A DNA stretch of 64,000 nucleotides, taken from contig NZ_CAADHO010000002.1 in assembly GCF_900699765.1 (NCBI RefSeq), positions 124,001 to 188,000 on the forward strand. The letters run 5' to 3'. Positions 44,086 to 52,455 of the stretch are shown one piece after another. The notes under the pieces are model-generated. The model was not told the origin of the DNA and searched no databases. It worked only from the letters and a program-made list of their open reading frames with translations. A program made the position numbers and the translations under genes. The stretch comes from Desulfoluna butyratoxydans (lineage in GTDB: Bacteria > Desulfobacterota > Desulfobacteria > Desulfobacterales > Desulfolunaceae). Within the stretch, counting starts at the first letter, position 1; each line of letters begins with the position of its first letter.

Positions 44086-44129
44086 ATACGTGTCAATAAA
44101 ACAATACGTACTCCCTCACCACTACGTAC
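44086..44129. promoter_or_regulatory. Tandem TACGT sites upstream of the RHH gene
   Basis: AATACGTG (44086-44093), AATACGTA (44103-44110) and CTACGTAC (44122-44129), spaced 17 and 19 nt, lie 57-100 nt upstream of the RHH start, in the divergent region shared with the lipoprotein gene. Ribbon-helix-helix proteins often bind tandem short sites. Autoregulation is an inference. Confidence 0.4.
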
Positions 44130-44324
44130 CGCACCGCCACCTTCGGATAACGGGGCCATGGCCACGGCCGCCGGTATTTTCCCGCCGCCGTGCGCTCCTG
44201 GGGAAAACCCTGTGGCCCCGCCCCCGCTTCTGTGATAATGAATGATGCAGTTGTAAAATATTGAGGTTACGGCGCCTCCCGTGAGGTTCTCGGGGGCCGG
44301 TATGAATGTTTTTGGAGTGATATG

Positions 44325-45233
44325 ATGAAACAGTGGGTTTTTGTAGTGGTCCTTTTGGTTCTGGCAACCGCCTGTGCACGCCCTCCCCAGTATGTTCCCA
44401 GCAAAAAACCGGCCCGGTTCAGTTATGAATCCGCCGTGGACGGTCAGATCGGCACCCTCTCCACCCAGGTGGCCAAGCAGCTCACGCGACGACGCATCCG
44501 CCGCGTGGCCGTCAAGGAGTTTACCCGCATCGACGGCAAGCGCAAGCAGCTGGAAAAATACCTGGAGATGGAAGTCTCCGACAAATTGTTCAAAACCGGC
44601 TACTTCACGGTGGTGCGCAGCGAGATGCTGGAGGCCACCGGGGAAGACAGCGTCCTCGGTCTCGTTGAGAGCGCGGTGACCAAAAACTCCGATATCAAGG
44701 AAGAGGATGCCCGCAAGGTGGGCCGCGCCCTGAACATCGATGCCATCGTGGTGGGCCACACCGTGGTGCTGGGCAACGCGGTAAAGCTCTCCATCCAGCT
44801 CATCTCCACGGGCACGGGCGGCGTCTTCGGATCGGCATCGGCCATGATCACCAAGGACCGGAACATACGCACCCTGCTGGACGAAAAGGCCGCGGGCAAG
44901 GCAGCCTCCCTGGGCCGCAACGGAGAGTACGGGGACTTCATCAACACCGGGGAAAACCAGTACCACGAGCTGGTCCCCGACCTCTACACACTCTACGTGA
45001 AGCAGGTCAACGACCAGATGGACATCTTTGCCGAGACCGGGCCCACCGTGGAGCTCTTCTTGAACGACGAGTACAAGGTCATGGGCGTCGACGAAATGGT
45101 CTCCTTTACCCTGGACGAAAAGACCTACGTCCTGACCCTGCGCAAAATCTCCGGCCGAAGCGCTGTCTTCAGCTTTGCCAAGCTGAGAAACGCCTCGGAT
45201 GACGAAGAGGCCCAGGCGCCGCCCGAGCCCTAA
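44325..45233 (+). CDS. FlgO/CsgG-like lipoprotein
   Basis: 302 residues. Lipoprotein signal peptide with lipobox LATAC (about residues 13-17). The mature protein has a FlgO-like/CsgG-like alpha-beta domain: RRVAVKEFTRIDGKRKQLEKYLEME..., RSEMLEATGE, ARKVGRALNIDAIVVGHTVVL, and KLSIQLISTGTG. FlgO-like proteins are outer-membrane lipoproteins of the flagellar base or polysaccharide secretion. It is 20 kb from the flagellar block, so the role is open. Either ATG 44322 or 44325 is possible; 44325 has the better GGAG spacing. Its end overlaps the convergent MazG gene by 4 bp. Confidence 0.78.
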   Translation: MKQWVFVVVLLVLATACARPPQYVPSKKPARFSYESAVDGQIGTLSTQVAKQLTRRRIRRVAVKEFTRIDGKRKQLEKYLEMEVSDKLFKTGYFTVVRSEMLEATGEDSVLGLVESAVTKNSDIKEEDARKVGRALNIDAIVVGHTVVLGNAVKLSIQLISTGTGGVFGSASAMITKDRNIRTLLDEKAAGKAASLGRNGEYGDFINTGENQYHELVPDLYTLYVKQVNDQMDIFAETGPTVELFLNDEYKVMGVDEMVSFTLDEKTYVLTLRKISGRSAVFSFAKLRNASDDEEAQAPPEP

Positions 45234-45610
45234 TCGTCAGTGGGCCCCGGTGCCGAACCGGGGTCCCTGTCCTTAAAGAGCTTGGGGTTGTTCCAGTGAC
45301 GGGTCTTGTCCCGGGCGCTTTTTTTGGCAAGGTTTCTGGCCAGGGCCTCGGGCAGGTCCACCCCGGTCTGGTTGGCGATGCAGACCAGCACAAACATGAG
45401 ATCGGCCAACTCGTCCCCCAGATCCGGGGCGGGCTCTTCCCGCTTGAAGCTCTGGTCCCCGTACACCCGCGTCATGATCCGGGCCACCTCACCGGCCTCT
45501 TCCAGCAGGATCCCCAGGTTGGTGAGCTCGGAAAAATACCGTACCCCCACCTCTTTCACCCAGCGGTCCACCATCTCCTGGTATTCGCCTATGCCTGTGT
45601 CGTTTTTCAT
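45230..45610 (-). CDS. MazG-like nucleotide pyrophosphohydrolase
   Basis: 126 residues. The all-alpha NTP-PPase fold is visible: LGILLEEAGEVARIM followed by DLGDELADLMFVLVCIANQTG, with the EExxE and ExxD metal ligands. It belongs to the MazG/dUTPase-like nucleotide pyrophosphohydrolases that remove abnormal nucleotides. ATG 45610 has AAGGACG upstream; the in-frame stretch to 45799 is non-coding. Confidence 0.88.
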   Translation of the reverse strand: MKNDTGIGEYQEMVDRWVKEVGVRYFSELTNLGILLEEAGEVARIMTRVYGDQSFKREEPAPDLGDELADLMFVLVCIANQTGVDLPEALARNLAKKSARDKTRHWNNPKLFKDRDPGSAPGPTDD

Positions 45611-45804
45611 GCCGTGCGTCCTTTTCTGTCGCTGATTTTGGGAACGGCTCCTCCATACCACGGTGCGTTGCAAAGGGGGAACCCTTTTGGTAGAGTCGTC
45701 ACGTCCGGGTGCCGAGGCCCACAGGGCCCGTCCCCTTATCAACCTTATATATACAATCCAGGCCCCTGGGGCCCGGAACCCCGTACCCAAGGGATACACG
45801 AATC

Positions 45805-47082
45805 ATGAGCAACCGAGTTGAACTCCTCGCACCGGCGGGAAATCCGGAAAAACTGGAAATTGCCGTCCACTACGGCGCCGACGCCGTCTATCTGGCGGGC
45901 AAGGCATTCTCCCTCAGGAACTTTTCAGGCAACTTTACCTTGGAGGAGATGGCGGCGGGCATCCGCCACGCCCACGCCCACGGCGTCAAGGTCTACGTGG
46001 CCTGCAACGTCTATGCGCGAAACGACGAACTCGACGCCATGCGCGATTACCTCGCCGCCCTGGCCGAGGTGAAACCCGACGCCCTCATCGTGGCCGACCC
46101 GGCCATCTTTGCCGCGGCCCGGTCCATCGCCCCCGGTATTGATCTTCACATCAGCACCCAGGCCAACACCACCAACCAGGAGACCGCCCTCTTCTGGAAA
46201 TCCCTGGGCGCCACACGCATCAACGTGGCCCGGGAGCTGCCCCTCACCGACATCAAGGGGGTGGTGGACAACGGCGGCCTGGAGGTGGAGGCCTTTGTCC
46301 ACGGGGCCATGTGCATCTCCTACTCCGGCCGCTGTCTTCTCTCCAGCTACCTCACCAACCGGGACAGCAACCGGGGCCAGTGCAGCCACCCCTGCCGGTG
46401 GAAGTACTCCGTGGTGGAAGAGATGCGCCCGGGGCATTACCACCCGGTGCAGGAAGACGAAAGGGGCTCGTACATCTTCAACTCCAAAGACCTCTGCATG
46501 ATCGACCACGTCCCCGCCCTCATCGAATCAGGGATCCACTCCCTGAAAATCGAGGGGCGCATGAAGGGCATCAACTACCTGGCCTCGGTGGTGAAGACCT
46601 ACCGGGAGGCCATCGACGCCTACTACGAGGACCCGAAACACTACACGACCCGTCCGGAGTGGGTGGAAGAGCTCTCCCGCATCAACAGCCGGGAGTACTC
46701 CACCGGCTTCTACTTCGGCTACGAAGGGGACGCCGCCCCCAACTACGGGGACTCCCGTCCCGGCACCATCCACCGCTTTGCCGGCAAGATCACGGCCGTG
46801 GACGGATGCCGCGCCACCCTCCACGTGCGCAACAAAATCACCGTGGGCCAGGAGGTGGAGGTCCTCACGCGAAAAGGGCCAGCCCGCCCCGACACCATCG
46901 CAGCCATTGAAAGTCTTGACGGGCGTGCCCTGGAGCTTGCCCAGCCCAACACCTGTGTGGGCGTCACCCTCAACGGGAGCTACGCGCCAAACGACCTGAT
47001 CCGCATCGCCGAAGAGAGCACCTACGGCCACGCCCCCGGCGCGTCCCGGCTGCCCAAAAACGGCAGCGCCCCGCGTTCCTGA
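45805..47082 (+). CDS. U32 family protein (YegQ/TrhP-like)
   Basis: 425 residues of the U32 'peptidase' family. The N-terminus ELLAPAGNPEKLEIAVHYGADAVYLAG and the family-defining FVHGAMCISYSGRCLLSSYL segment followed by QCSHPCRW (iron-sulfur cysteines) are intact. Members such as TrhP (YegQ) hydroxylate tRNA U34 or related RNA targets rather than act as proteases. It starts at ATG 45805 with AAGGGA about 10 nt upstream. Exact subfamily is not certain. Confidence 0.9.
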   Translation: MSNRVELLAPAGNPEKLEIAVHYGADAVYLAGKAFSLRNFSGNFTLEEMAAGIRHAHAHGVKVYVACNVYARNDELDAMRDYLAALAEVKPDALIVADPAIFAAARSIAPGIDLHISTQANTTNQETALFWKSLGATRINVARELPLTDIKGVVDNGGLEVEAFVHGAMCISYSGRCLLSSYLTNRDSNRGQCSHPCRWKYSVVEEMRPGHYHPVQEDERGSYIFNSKDLCMIDHVPALIESGIHSLKIEGRMKGINYLASVVKTYREAIDAYYEDPKHYTTRPEWVEELSRINSREYSTGFYFGYEGDAAPNYGDSRPGTIHRFAGKITAVDGCRATLHVRNKITVGQEVEVLTRKGPARPDTIAAIESLDGRALELAQPNTCVGVTLNGSYAPNDLIRIAEESTYGHAPGASRLPKNGSAPRS

Positions 47083-47090
47083 TCAAAAAG

Positions 47091-47129
47091 CAGCCTGTTT
47101 CAGGAGAGTTGCAACCTCCTGACAGGCTG
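47091..47129. other. Strong stem-loop between U32 gene and signalling operon
   Basis: Arms CAGCCTG..TCAGGAG and CTCCTGACAGGCTG (47091-47106 with 47116-47129, one 2-nt bulge) around GTTGCAAC. No T-run follows on the plus strand. On the minus strand it is followed by CTTTTT, so as a terminator it fits only that orientation, which has no gene here. It may be an RNA processing or stability element. Confidence 0.5.
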
Positions 47130-47314
47130 TGATATTATGAATCCATAGCTCCCGGTTCCAACCAGACCCTGTCCCCCCCTTTTTTTACTGAGTCCCCCAA
47201 AGCGCCCCTTCTCCGTCCCTACCCCATTGGGAGATATCGAGCCCGTCCCTGCGGCTCCGATCATCCCGGGAACCCCCGCCAGCCCCCACCCGTTCACCAT
47301 GACAGAGGTGACCC

Positions 47315-47890
47315 ATGAATAACAAAGTCGTTTTTGTGGATGACGAAAAACCCATTCTGGACTCCATCTCCCGCGCCTTTCGAAACGAGCCCTACAAGAT
47401 CTACGCCTTTGACGATCCGACCACCGCCCTTGAAGAGATCCACGTCATCAAACCGGCCGTGGTGATCTCCGACCGCATGATGCCCGACATGGACGGTTCG
47501 GAGTTTCTGGAGAAGGTCCGCATCCGCTGGCCCTCGGTGGTGCGCATCATGCTCACCGGTCACTCCGACATCGACGCCACCATCACCGTCATCAACAAGG
47601 GCCACATCTTCCGGTTCATCAACAAGCCCTGGAGCAAGGCCGAGCTTAAAATGTCGGTAAAAAACGGGGTGGACCACTTCAACCTGGCCATGGAAAACAA
47701 ACAGATGTCCCAGGTGATCAAACAGAAAAACGAAGCCCTGCTGGCCCTGAACAGCGAGATGGAAAACCGCCTGAGGTCCTGCCTCACCGATGTGGAGGAG
47801 ACCGCCAGACAGTACAAGGAACTCAACTGCCGCCTTCAGGAAACCCTGACGGCCATCATCACCGATATCGAACAGGCCAAGGGGAGTTGA
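47315..47890 (+). CDS. Response regulator with coiled-coil C-terminus
   Basis: 191 residues: a complete receiver (1-120) with the acidic pair DD (9-10), phospho-Asp 53 in VVISDRMMPD, MLTGH and FINKPW. The RIMLTGHSD/FRFINKPW pattern matches receivers found in front of HD-GYP proteins. The C-terminal 70 residues are a charged coiled coil, not a DNA-binding domain, so it acts by protein contact. It opens the four-gene operon RR-MglA-HK-PilB fusion. GAGGTG precedes the start. It may be a RomR-like adaptor for the next gene's GTPase (inference). Confidence 0.88.
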   Translation: MNNKVVFVDDEKPILDSISRAFRNEPYKIYAFDDPTTALEEIHVIKPAVVISDRMMPDMDGSEFLEKVRIRWPSVVRIMLTGHSDIDATITVINKGHIFRFINKPWSKAELKMSVKNGVDHFNLAMENKQMSQVIKQKNEALLALNSEMENRLRSCLTDVEETARQYKELNCRLQETLTAIITDIEQAKGS

Positions 47891-47906
47891 AAAAAAGGGG
47901 GTTCCA

Positions 47907-48572
47907 ATGGCCGAGATCCTCGACGAAGAAAAAAAAATCGTCATCAAGATCGTCTACTACGGACCGGCCCTCTCCGGGAAGACCACCAACCTCATGCAGC
48001 TTCACGACCTCATCCGGCCGGGCCGGTGCGGCGACCTCATGAGCCTGGAGACCCGGGGCGACCGCACGCTTTTCTTTGACCTGCTACCCATTCTCGCCAG
48101 CACCGACGGGGAGTACCGGGTGAAAATCAAGCTCTTTACCGTCCCCGGGCAGGTAGCCCACGACGCCACGCGCAAAGCGGTCCTCTCCCGGGCAGACGGG
48201 GTGGTGTTTGTGGCCGACTCCCAGACGGCACAGGCCCTCAACAACTTTCAGAGCTTTGAAAACCTGGAAAAAAACGCAGGGCGCATCGGCCTGGACTTCG
48301 AGCACCTTCCCCTGGTGATCCAGTTCAACAAACGGGATCTTCCGGACATCCTCACCACCGAGGAGATCCGCTCACGCTGGGAGCCGTCGGGGCTCCCCGT
48401 CACCTTCTCCACCGCCCTCACCGGTCAAGGGGTCCGCACCACGTTCGAGACCATCCTTTCGGCCACTTACCGTAATCTGGACGCCTCCCATGACCTGGGA
48501 GGCAGCTACCGGATCATGGAAGAGAACCTTCATTCGGTGCTGCCGTCCCACGCCGACCCCGTGAGCCATTGA
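47907..48572 (+). CDS. mglA: MglA-type small Ras-like GTPase
   Basis: 221 residues. P-loop GPALSGKTTNL (19-29) after KIVYYGP, followed by the MglA landmarks DRTLFFDLLP, TVPGQVAHDATRK, ADGVVFVADSQ and VIQFNKRDLP (the NKxD guanine-specificity motif). These match MglA, the GTPase that sets the leading pole and controls gliding and type IV pili in Myxococcus and cell polarity elsewhere. No MglB (its GAP) is encoded here. The start follows the RR stop by 16 nt with AAGGGGG. It is followed by a histidine kinase and the PilB fusion, supporting control of pilus activity. Confidence 0.93.
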   Translation: MAEILDEEKKIVIKIVYYGPALSGKTTNLMQLHDLIRPGRCGDLMSLETRGDRTLFFDLLPILASTDGEYRVKIKLFTVPGQVAHDATRKAVLSRADGVVFVADSQTAQALNNFQSFENLEKNAGRIGLDFEHLPLVIQFNKRDLPDILTTEEIRSRWEPSGLPVTFSTALTGQGVRTTFETILSATYRNLDASHDLGGSYRIMEENLHSVLPSHADPVSH

Positions 48573-48595
48573 CCCAAACCCAAGGAGCCCAGCCC

Positions 48596-50008
48596 ATGGA
48601 GCGTTCCCATGAGACCATCACCCCCTTTGACAGGGAGTACTCCTTGAGGGACCTGCTCCCCCCGGAGGTTGTCCTCACCTGGGCCCGTGCGGCTCCGCCC
48701 CTGGGCCTGGGCCACCTCTCGGTGCTCATGCCCGACGGCACGCCCCTGCTCCCGGATGCCGGATGCGGGGAGGTGACCCGCGCCATCGGAAAACGCCTGG
48801 CTGAAACCCGACCCGGGACAAGGGCCCTGAAGGAGACCCCCAAGGGATGGGTGATCCTCACGCCCCTGATCCACGAGCTGGACATCCTGGGCTATCTGGT
48901 CCTGGGGTTCAATCCAGACGGCAATATCCCCACCGACGAGCTGACGGCCGCCGAAACCATACTGGCCACGGCCATCACCCAGATCATGAAAAGCGGGTGC
49001 GGCCTGGCCATGGCCTCCCGGGTCCACGGCGAGGTGGTGGAAGACACCTTTGCCAACCTCAAGGAAAAAGCAGCCCAGCTGGCCAAATCCGAAAAGAAAT
49101 ACCGGCTCCTTGCCGCCAGCCTGGACAAAGAGGTCAAACGGAAAACCGAAGAGATCCGGCAAGCCCAGGAACACCTCATGCAACAGGAGAAAATGGCCTC
49201 CATCGGTCAGCTGGCCGCCGGGGTGGCCCACGAGATCAACAACCCCATGGGCTTTATCACCAGCAACATCAACAGCCTCGATGAGTATGCAGGAGAACTC
49301 ATCCGCTTTGTGACCCTGCAGCGCGACCTCATTGACGAAGCTCACCGGGCAGGCCTTTTCACCGATGACAAGACGGCCCGCCTCCTGTCGGAGCTCCGCC
49401 ACATCGACGAAGGCGCGGACATCGACTTTATCCTCAAGGACATCCCCCCGCTGCTCAGCGAATCCATCGACGGGGCCGAGCGCATCCGCAAAATCGTCCA
49501 GGATCTGAAGGACTTTGCCCACCCCGGCGAGGAGACCCTCTGCCTGGCCGACCTCAACACCAACCTGGACAAAAGCATCAACATCGTGGGCAGCGAGCTC
49601 AAGTACAAGGTCACCCTGGAAAAAGACTATCGACCCCTTCCCCCGGTGCAGTGTTACGCCCGGCAACTTGACCAGGTCTTCATCAACCTCTTGGTCAACG
49701 CGGCCCAGGCCATCACCGACAAAGGGACCATCACCGTCACCACCAGCCATGACAGCACCCATGCCGTGGTGGCCATTGCAGACACAGGCACCGGTATCCC
49801 CAAGGGAAAGCTGAAAAAAATCTTCGATCCCTTCTACACCACCAAACCCGTGGGCAAGGGTACCGGCCTCGGCCTTAACGTGGTCTACAACATCGTCAAA
49901 CGCCATCGGGGCTCCATCAGCGTCAAAAGCGAGGAGGGCAAAGGCACCACCTTTACCCTGCGCCTTCCCCTGCACCGAGCCCTCCCCGCCGAGGAGAACG
50001 AACCATGA
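48596..50008 (+). CDS. Soluble sensor histidine kinase
   Basis: 470 residues, no membrane segments. An N-terminal GAF-like input region (about 25-150), a coiled coil (about 152-205), the dimerisation/phospho-acceptor helix with His212 in LAAGVAHEINNPMGF, and an HATPase domain with the N-box VFINLLVNAAQAI, G1 IADTGTGIP and G2 GKGTGLGLN follow. The kinase would phosphorylate the two receivers in the same operon. The ATG at 48596 is preferred to TTG 48569 because AAGGAG lies 8 nt upstream. The 4-nt overlap (ATGA) with the PilB fusion indicates coupling. Confidence 0.9.
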   Translation: MERSHETITPFDREYSLRDLLPPEVVLTWARAAPPLGLGHLSVLMPDGTPLLPDAGCGEVTRAIGKRLAETRPGTRALKETPKGWVILTPLIHELDILGYLVLGFNPDGNIPTDELTAAETILATAITQIMKSGCGLAMASRVHGEVVEDTFANLKEKAAQLAKSEKKYRLLAASLDKEVKRKTEEIRQAQEHLMQQEKMASIGQLAAGVAHEINNPMGFITSNINSLDEYAGELIRFVTLQRDLIDEAHRAGLFTDDKTARLLSELRHIDEGADIDFILKDIPPLLSESIDGAERIRKIVQDLKDFAHPGEETLCLADLNTNLDKSINIVGSELKYKVTLEKDYRPLPPVQCYARQLDQVFINLLVNAAQAITDKGTITVTTSHDSTHAVVAIADTGTGIPKGKLKKIFDPFYTTKPVGKGTGLGLNVVYNIVKRHRGSISVKSEEGKGTTFTLRLPLHRALPAEENEP

Positions 50009-52401
50009 GCCGACTCGCATCCCTCTTCCTGGGCAAAGACCCTCCCGACTCGGAAGAGCCCCCCGAGGACACCCGGCCCTACGCCATCCTCTTTGTGGAT
50101 GACGAAGCCGGTGTGCTGTCGGCCATGAAACGCATCTTCCGAAAGGAGACCTACCGCATATTTACCGCGTCCTGCGGCGAAGAGGCCCTGGAGTGCCTCC
50201 GGCGGGAGGAGATCCACGTCATCATCACCGACCACCGCATGCCCGGCATCACCGGCGCCGACCTCTTGCGCCGAATCAAGCGGGAGTACCCCAACACTAT
50301 CCGCATCATGCTCACCGGCCATGCCGACGTGGGGGCCATCATGGGGGCAGTGAATGAAGGGGCCGTGTACAAGTTCATCACCAAGCCCTGGAGCGACGAA
50401 GACCTGCGCATCACCGTGGGCCTGGCCCTGGAGCAGTACGACCTTATCCGGGAAAACCGGGCCCTGAAAAAAAACCAGGTCTCCCAGACCAAGCGCATCA
50501 ACCAGATGAGCCGCTTCATCAACACCCACCGGAGCCAGGTGGGATCCATCCTGATGAAGCAGAACCTCCTTCGAAAAAATGATCTGGAAAATGCCCGGGA
50601 AATCCAGGCAAAGAAAAACCTGCCCATGCCCCAGGTACTCATGGAGATGGGCCTGGTGGACGAGGGAACGATCTTGAACGCCATCCAGCGGGAGATGGGC
50701 ATCAACCGCGTCTACCCCGCGGAGTTCAGCACGCCCGAGGCCCTGGTGGCCCTGATTCCCCGGGAGATCTGCAAAAACAACCTGCTGGTGCCCCTGAAGC
50801 GCACGGAAACCGGAATCATGATTGCCATGAACGATCCCAGCGAATACCTGAAGATCGAGGACCTTCAGTTCATCACCGGCCTGCGGGTGGAGCCGGTCAT
50901 TGCCACGCGCAAGGAGATCATCAAAAAAATCGAGGAGCTTTACGGAGAGGAAGAGGCGGGCCTGGATGAGCTCACCGTGCTGGAGATGGAGGACCCCACC
51001 GAGGCCATTGAGATCATCCTCGACGAAGAGGACGAGGAAGCCGACCTCAAAGAGCTCCTCATCGCCAAGGACCAGCCCCCGGCCATTCGCATCGTCAACG
51101 CCATCATCTCCGACGCCCTGCGCCACGAAGCCTCGGATGTGCACATCGAGCCCAAGACAAAATACGTCATGGTGCGGTACCGCATGGACGGGCTCCTCAA
51201 CGACAAGATCCACGTCCCCATCACCATGCACCCGGCCATCGTCTCCCGCATCAAGGTGATGGCCGAGCTGGACATCTCCGAGCGAAGGCGCCCCCAGGAC
51301 GGGCGCATCACCGTGAAGACCCCCTCGAAAATGGTGGACATCCGCCTCTCCTGCCTGCCCACCATCAACGGGGAGAAGGTGGTGTTCCGCATCCTGGACC
51401 GCAACGCCTCCATCAAGAGCGTGGAGGACCTGGGGCTCACCAACGAGGAAAAAGAGATGGTCACCCGCCTCATCAACCGACCCCAGGGGTGCATCCTCAC
51501 CACCGGCCCCACGGGCAGCGGAAAGACCAGCACCCTCTATTCGCTGATGCAGGAAAACGCCTCGGTCACAAAAAACTACACCACCATCGAAGACCCTGTG
51601 GAGTACTTCATGTCCATGGCCGAGCAGGTCATGGTCAAGGAGAAAATCGGCCTGAACTTTCCCATCATCCTGCGGGCCATCCTCCGCCAGGACCCCAACG
51701 TCATCATGCTGGGAGAGATCCGGGACTTCGAGACCGCCGAAGTGGCCTTCCACGCCGCCCTCACCGGACACACGGTCCTGAGTACCCTCCACACCAACGG
51801 CAGTATCCCCACCATCACGCGCCTCAGGGACATGGGCATCCAGCCCTACGTCATCGGCGAGGCCTTGAGCGGTATCATCGCCCAGCGCCTGGTCCGCCGA
51901 ATCTGCGACAACTGCAAAGAAGAGGAGGCCCTCTCCCCGGCCACCGTCGATGCTCTCGGCATCAACGCCAACGGCGGGACATTCCCGGCCTTCCACGGCA
52001 AAGGCTGCGACCGGTGCAACAACTCGGGCTACCGGGGGCGCACCGGCCTCTTTGAGATCCTCACCGTCACCCAGGAGATCAAGCAGCTCATCAACACGGC
52101 CGCCTCAGAGTCCGAGCTCACCCGGGCCGCCCGATGGGCCGGTATGAAACCCCTGGTGGAAGACGGGTGGACCAAGATCAACCAGGGCGTCACCACCGCC
52201 GAAGAGGTGCTCCGGGTCCTGGGCCCCCAGAACACCCTGGAGGTCAAGTGCCCCCACTGCAACGCCAACTTGAGGGAGCGCCACCGCTACTGCCCCTTCT
52301 GCTCGGGCCGAATCCTGCTCCAGTGCATCAACTGCGGGTGCTACCTGGAGCCGGACTGGAACGGCTGCCCGGACTGCGCCACCCGCGTCACCGACCGCTG
52401 A
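50005..52401 (+). CDS. REC-MshEN-PilB/GspE ATPase fusion with double zinc ribbon
   Basis: 798 residues. Order: receiver domain (about 25-145; acidic pair 32-33, phospho-Asp76, MLTGHAD, TKPW), linker coiled coil, MshEN-type N-terminal secretion ATPase domain (about 174-315), then a secretion ATPase core: Walker A GPTGSGKTST (501-510), Asp box TTIEDPVEYF (526-535), Walker B GEIRDFETAE (570-579), His box HAALTGHTVLSTLHTN (583-598) and the zinc cysteines C634/C637/C668/C671. The C-terminus carries two more CxxC zinc ribbons (C749, C752, C763, C766; C774, C777, C788, C791). All ATPase motifs are intact, so it should drive pilus extension or secretion, gated by phosphorylation and perhaps c-di-GMP. 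It overlaps the kinase gene by 4 bp. This is more than an ordinary PilB or GspE. Confidence 0.92.
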   Translation: MSRLASLFLGKDPPDSEEPPEDTRPYAILFVDDEAGVLSAMKRIFRKETYRIFTASCGEEALECLRREEIHVIITDHRMPGITGADLLRRIKREYPNTIRIMLTGHADVGAIMGAVNEGAVYKFITKPWSDEDLRITVGLALEQYDLIRENRALKKNQVSQTKRINQMSRFINTHRSQVGSILMKQNLLRKNDLENAREIQAKKNLPMPQVLMEMGLVDEGTILNAIQREMGINRVYPAEFSTPEALVALIPREICKNNLLVPLKRTETGIMIAMNDPSEYLKIEDLQFITGLRVEPVIATRKEIIKKIEELYGEEEAGLDELTVLEMEDPTEAIEIILDEEDEEADLKELLIAKDQPPAIRIVNAIISDALRHEASDVHIEPKTKYVMVRYRMDGLLNDKIHVPITMHPAIVSRIKVMAELDISERRRPQDGRITVKTPSKMVDIRLSCLPTINGEKVVFRILDRNASIKSVEDLGLTNEEKEMVTRLINRPQGCILTTGPTGSGKTSTLYSLMQENASVTKNYTTIEDPVEYFMSMAEQVMVKEKIGLNFPIILRAILRQDPNVIMLGEIRDFETAEVAFHAALTGHTVLSTLHTNGSIPTITRLRDMGIQPYVIGEALSGIIAQRLVRRICDNCKEEEALSPATVDALGINANGGTFPAFHGKGCDRCNNSGYRGRTGLFEILTVTQEIKQLINTAASESELTRAARWAGMKPLVEDGWTKINQGVTTAEEVLRVLGPQNTLEVKCPHCNANLRERHRYCPFCSGRILLQCINCGCYLEPDWNGCPDCATRVTDR

Positions 52402-52435
52402 AAAACCCATTCGCCCTTCACCATAAAATCCGGGA

Positions 52436-52455
52436 GGGGTGCCTTACCCCTTTTT
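52436..52455 (+). terminator. Small rho-independent terminator
   Basis: GGGGT-GCCTT-ACCCC stem (52436-52440 with 52446-52450) followed by TTTTT (52451-52455), ending the signalling operon. It overlaps the end of the convergent GGDEF gene. Confidence 0.6.

Noticed and set aside
49885..51996. 703-residue minus-strand open frame
   Set aside because: Shadow of the REC-PilB fusion, whose catalytic motifs are all on the plus strand.
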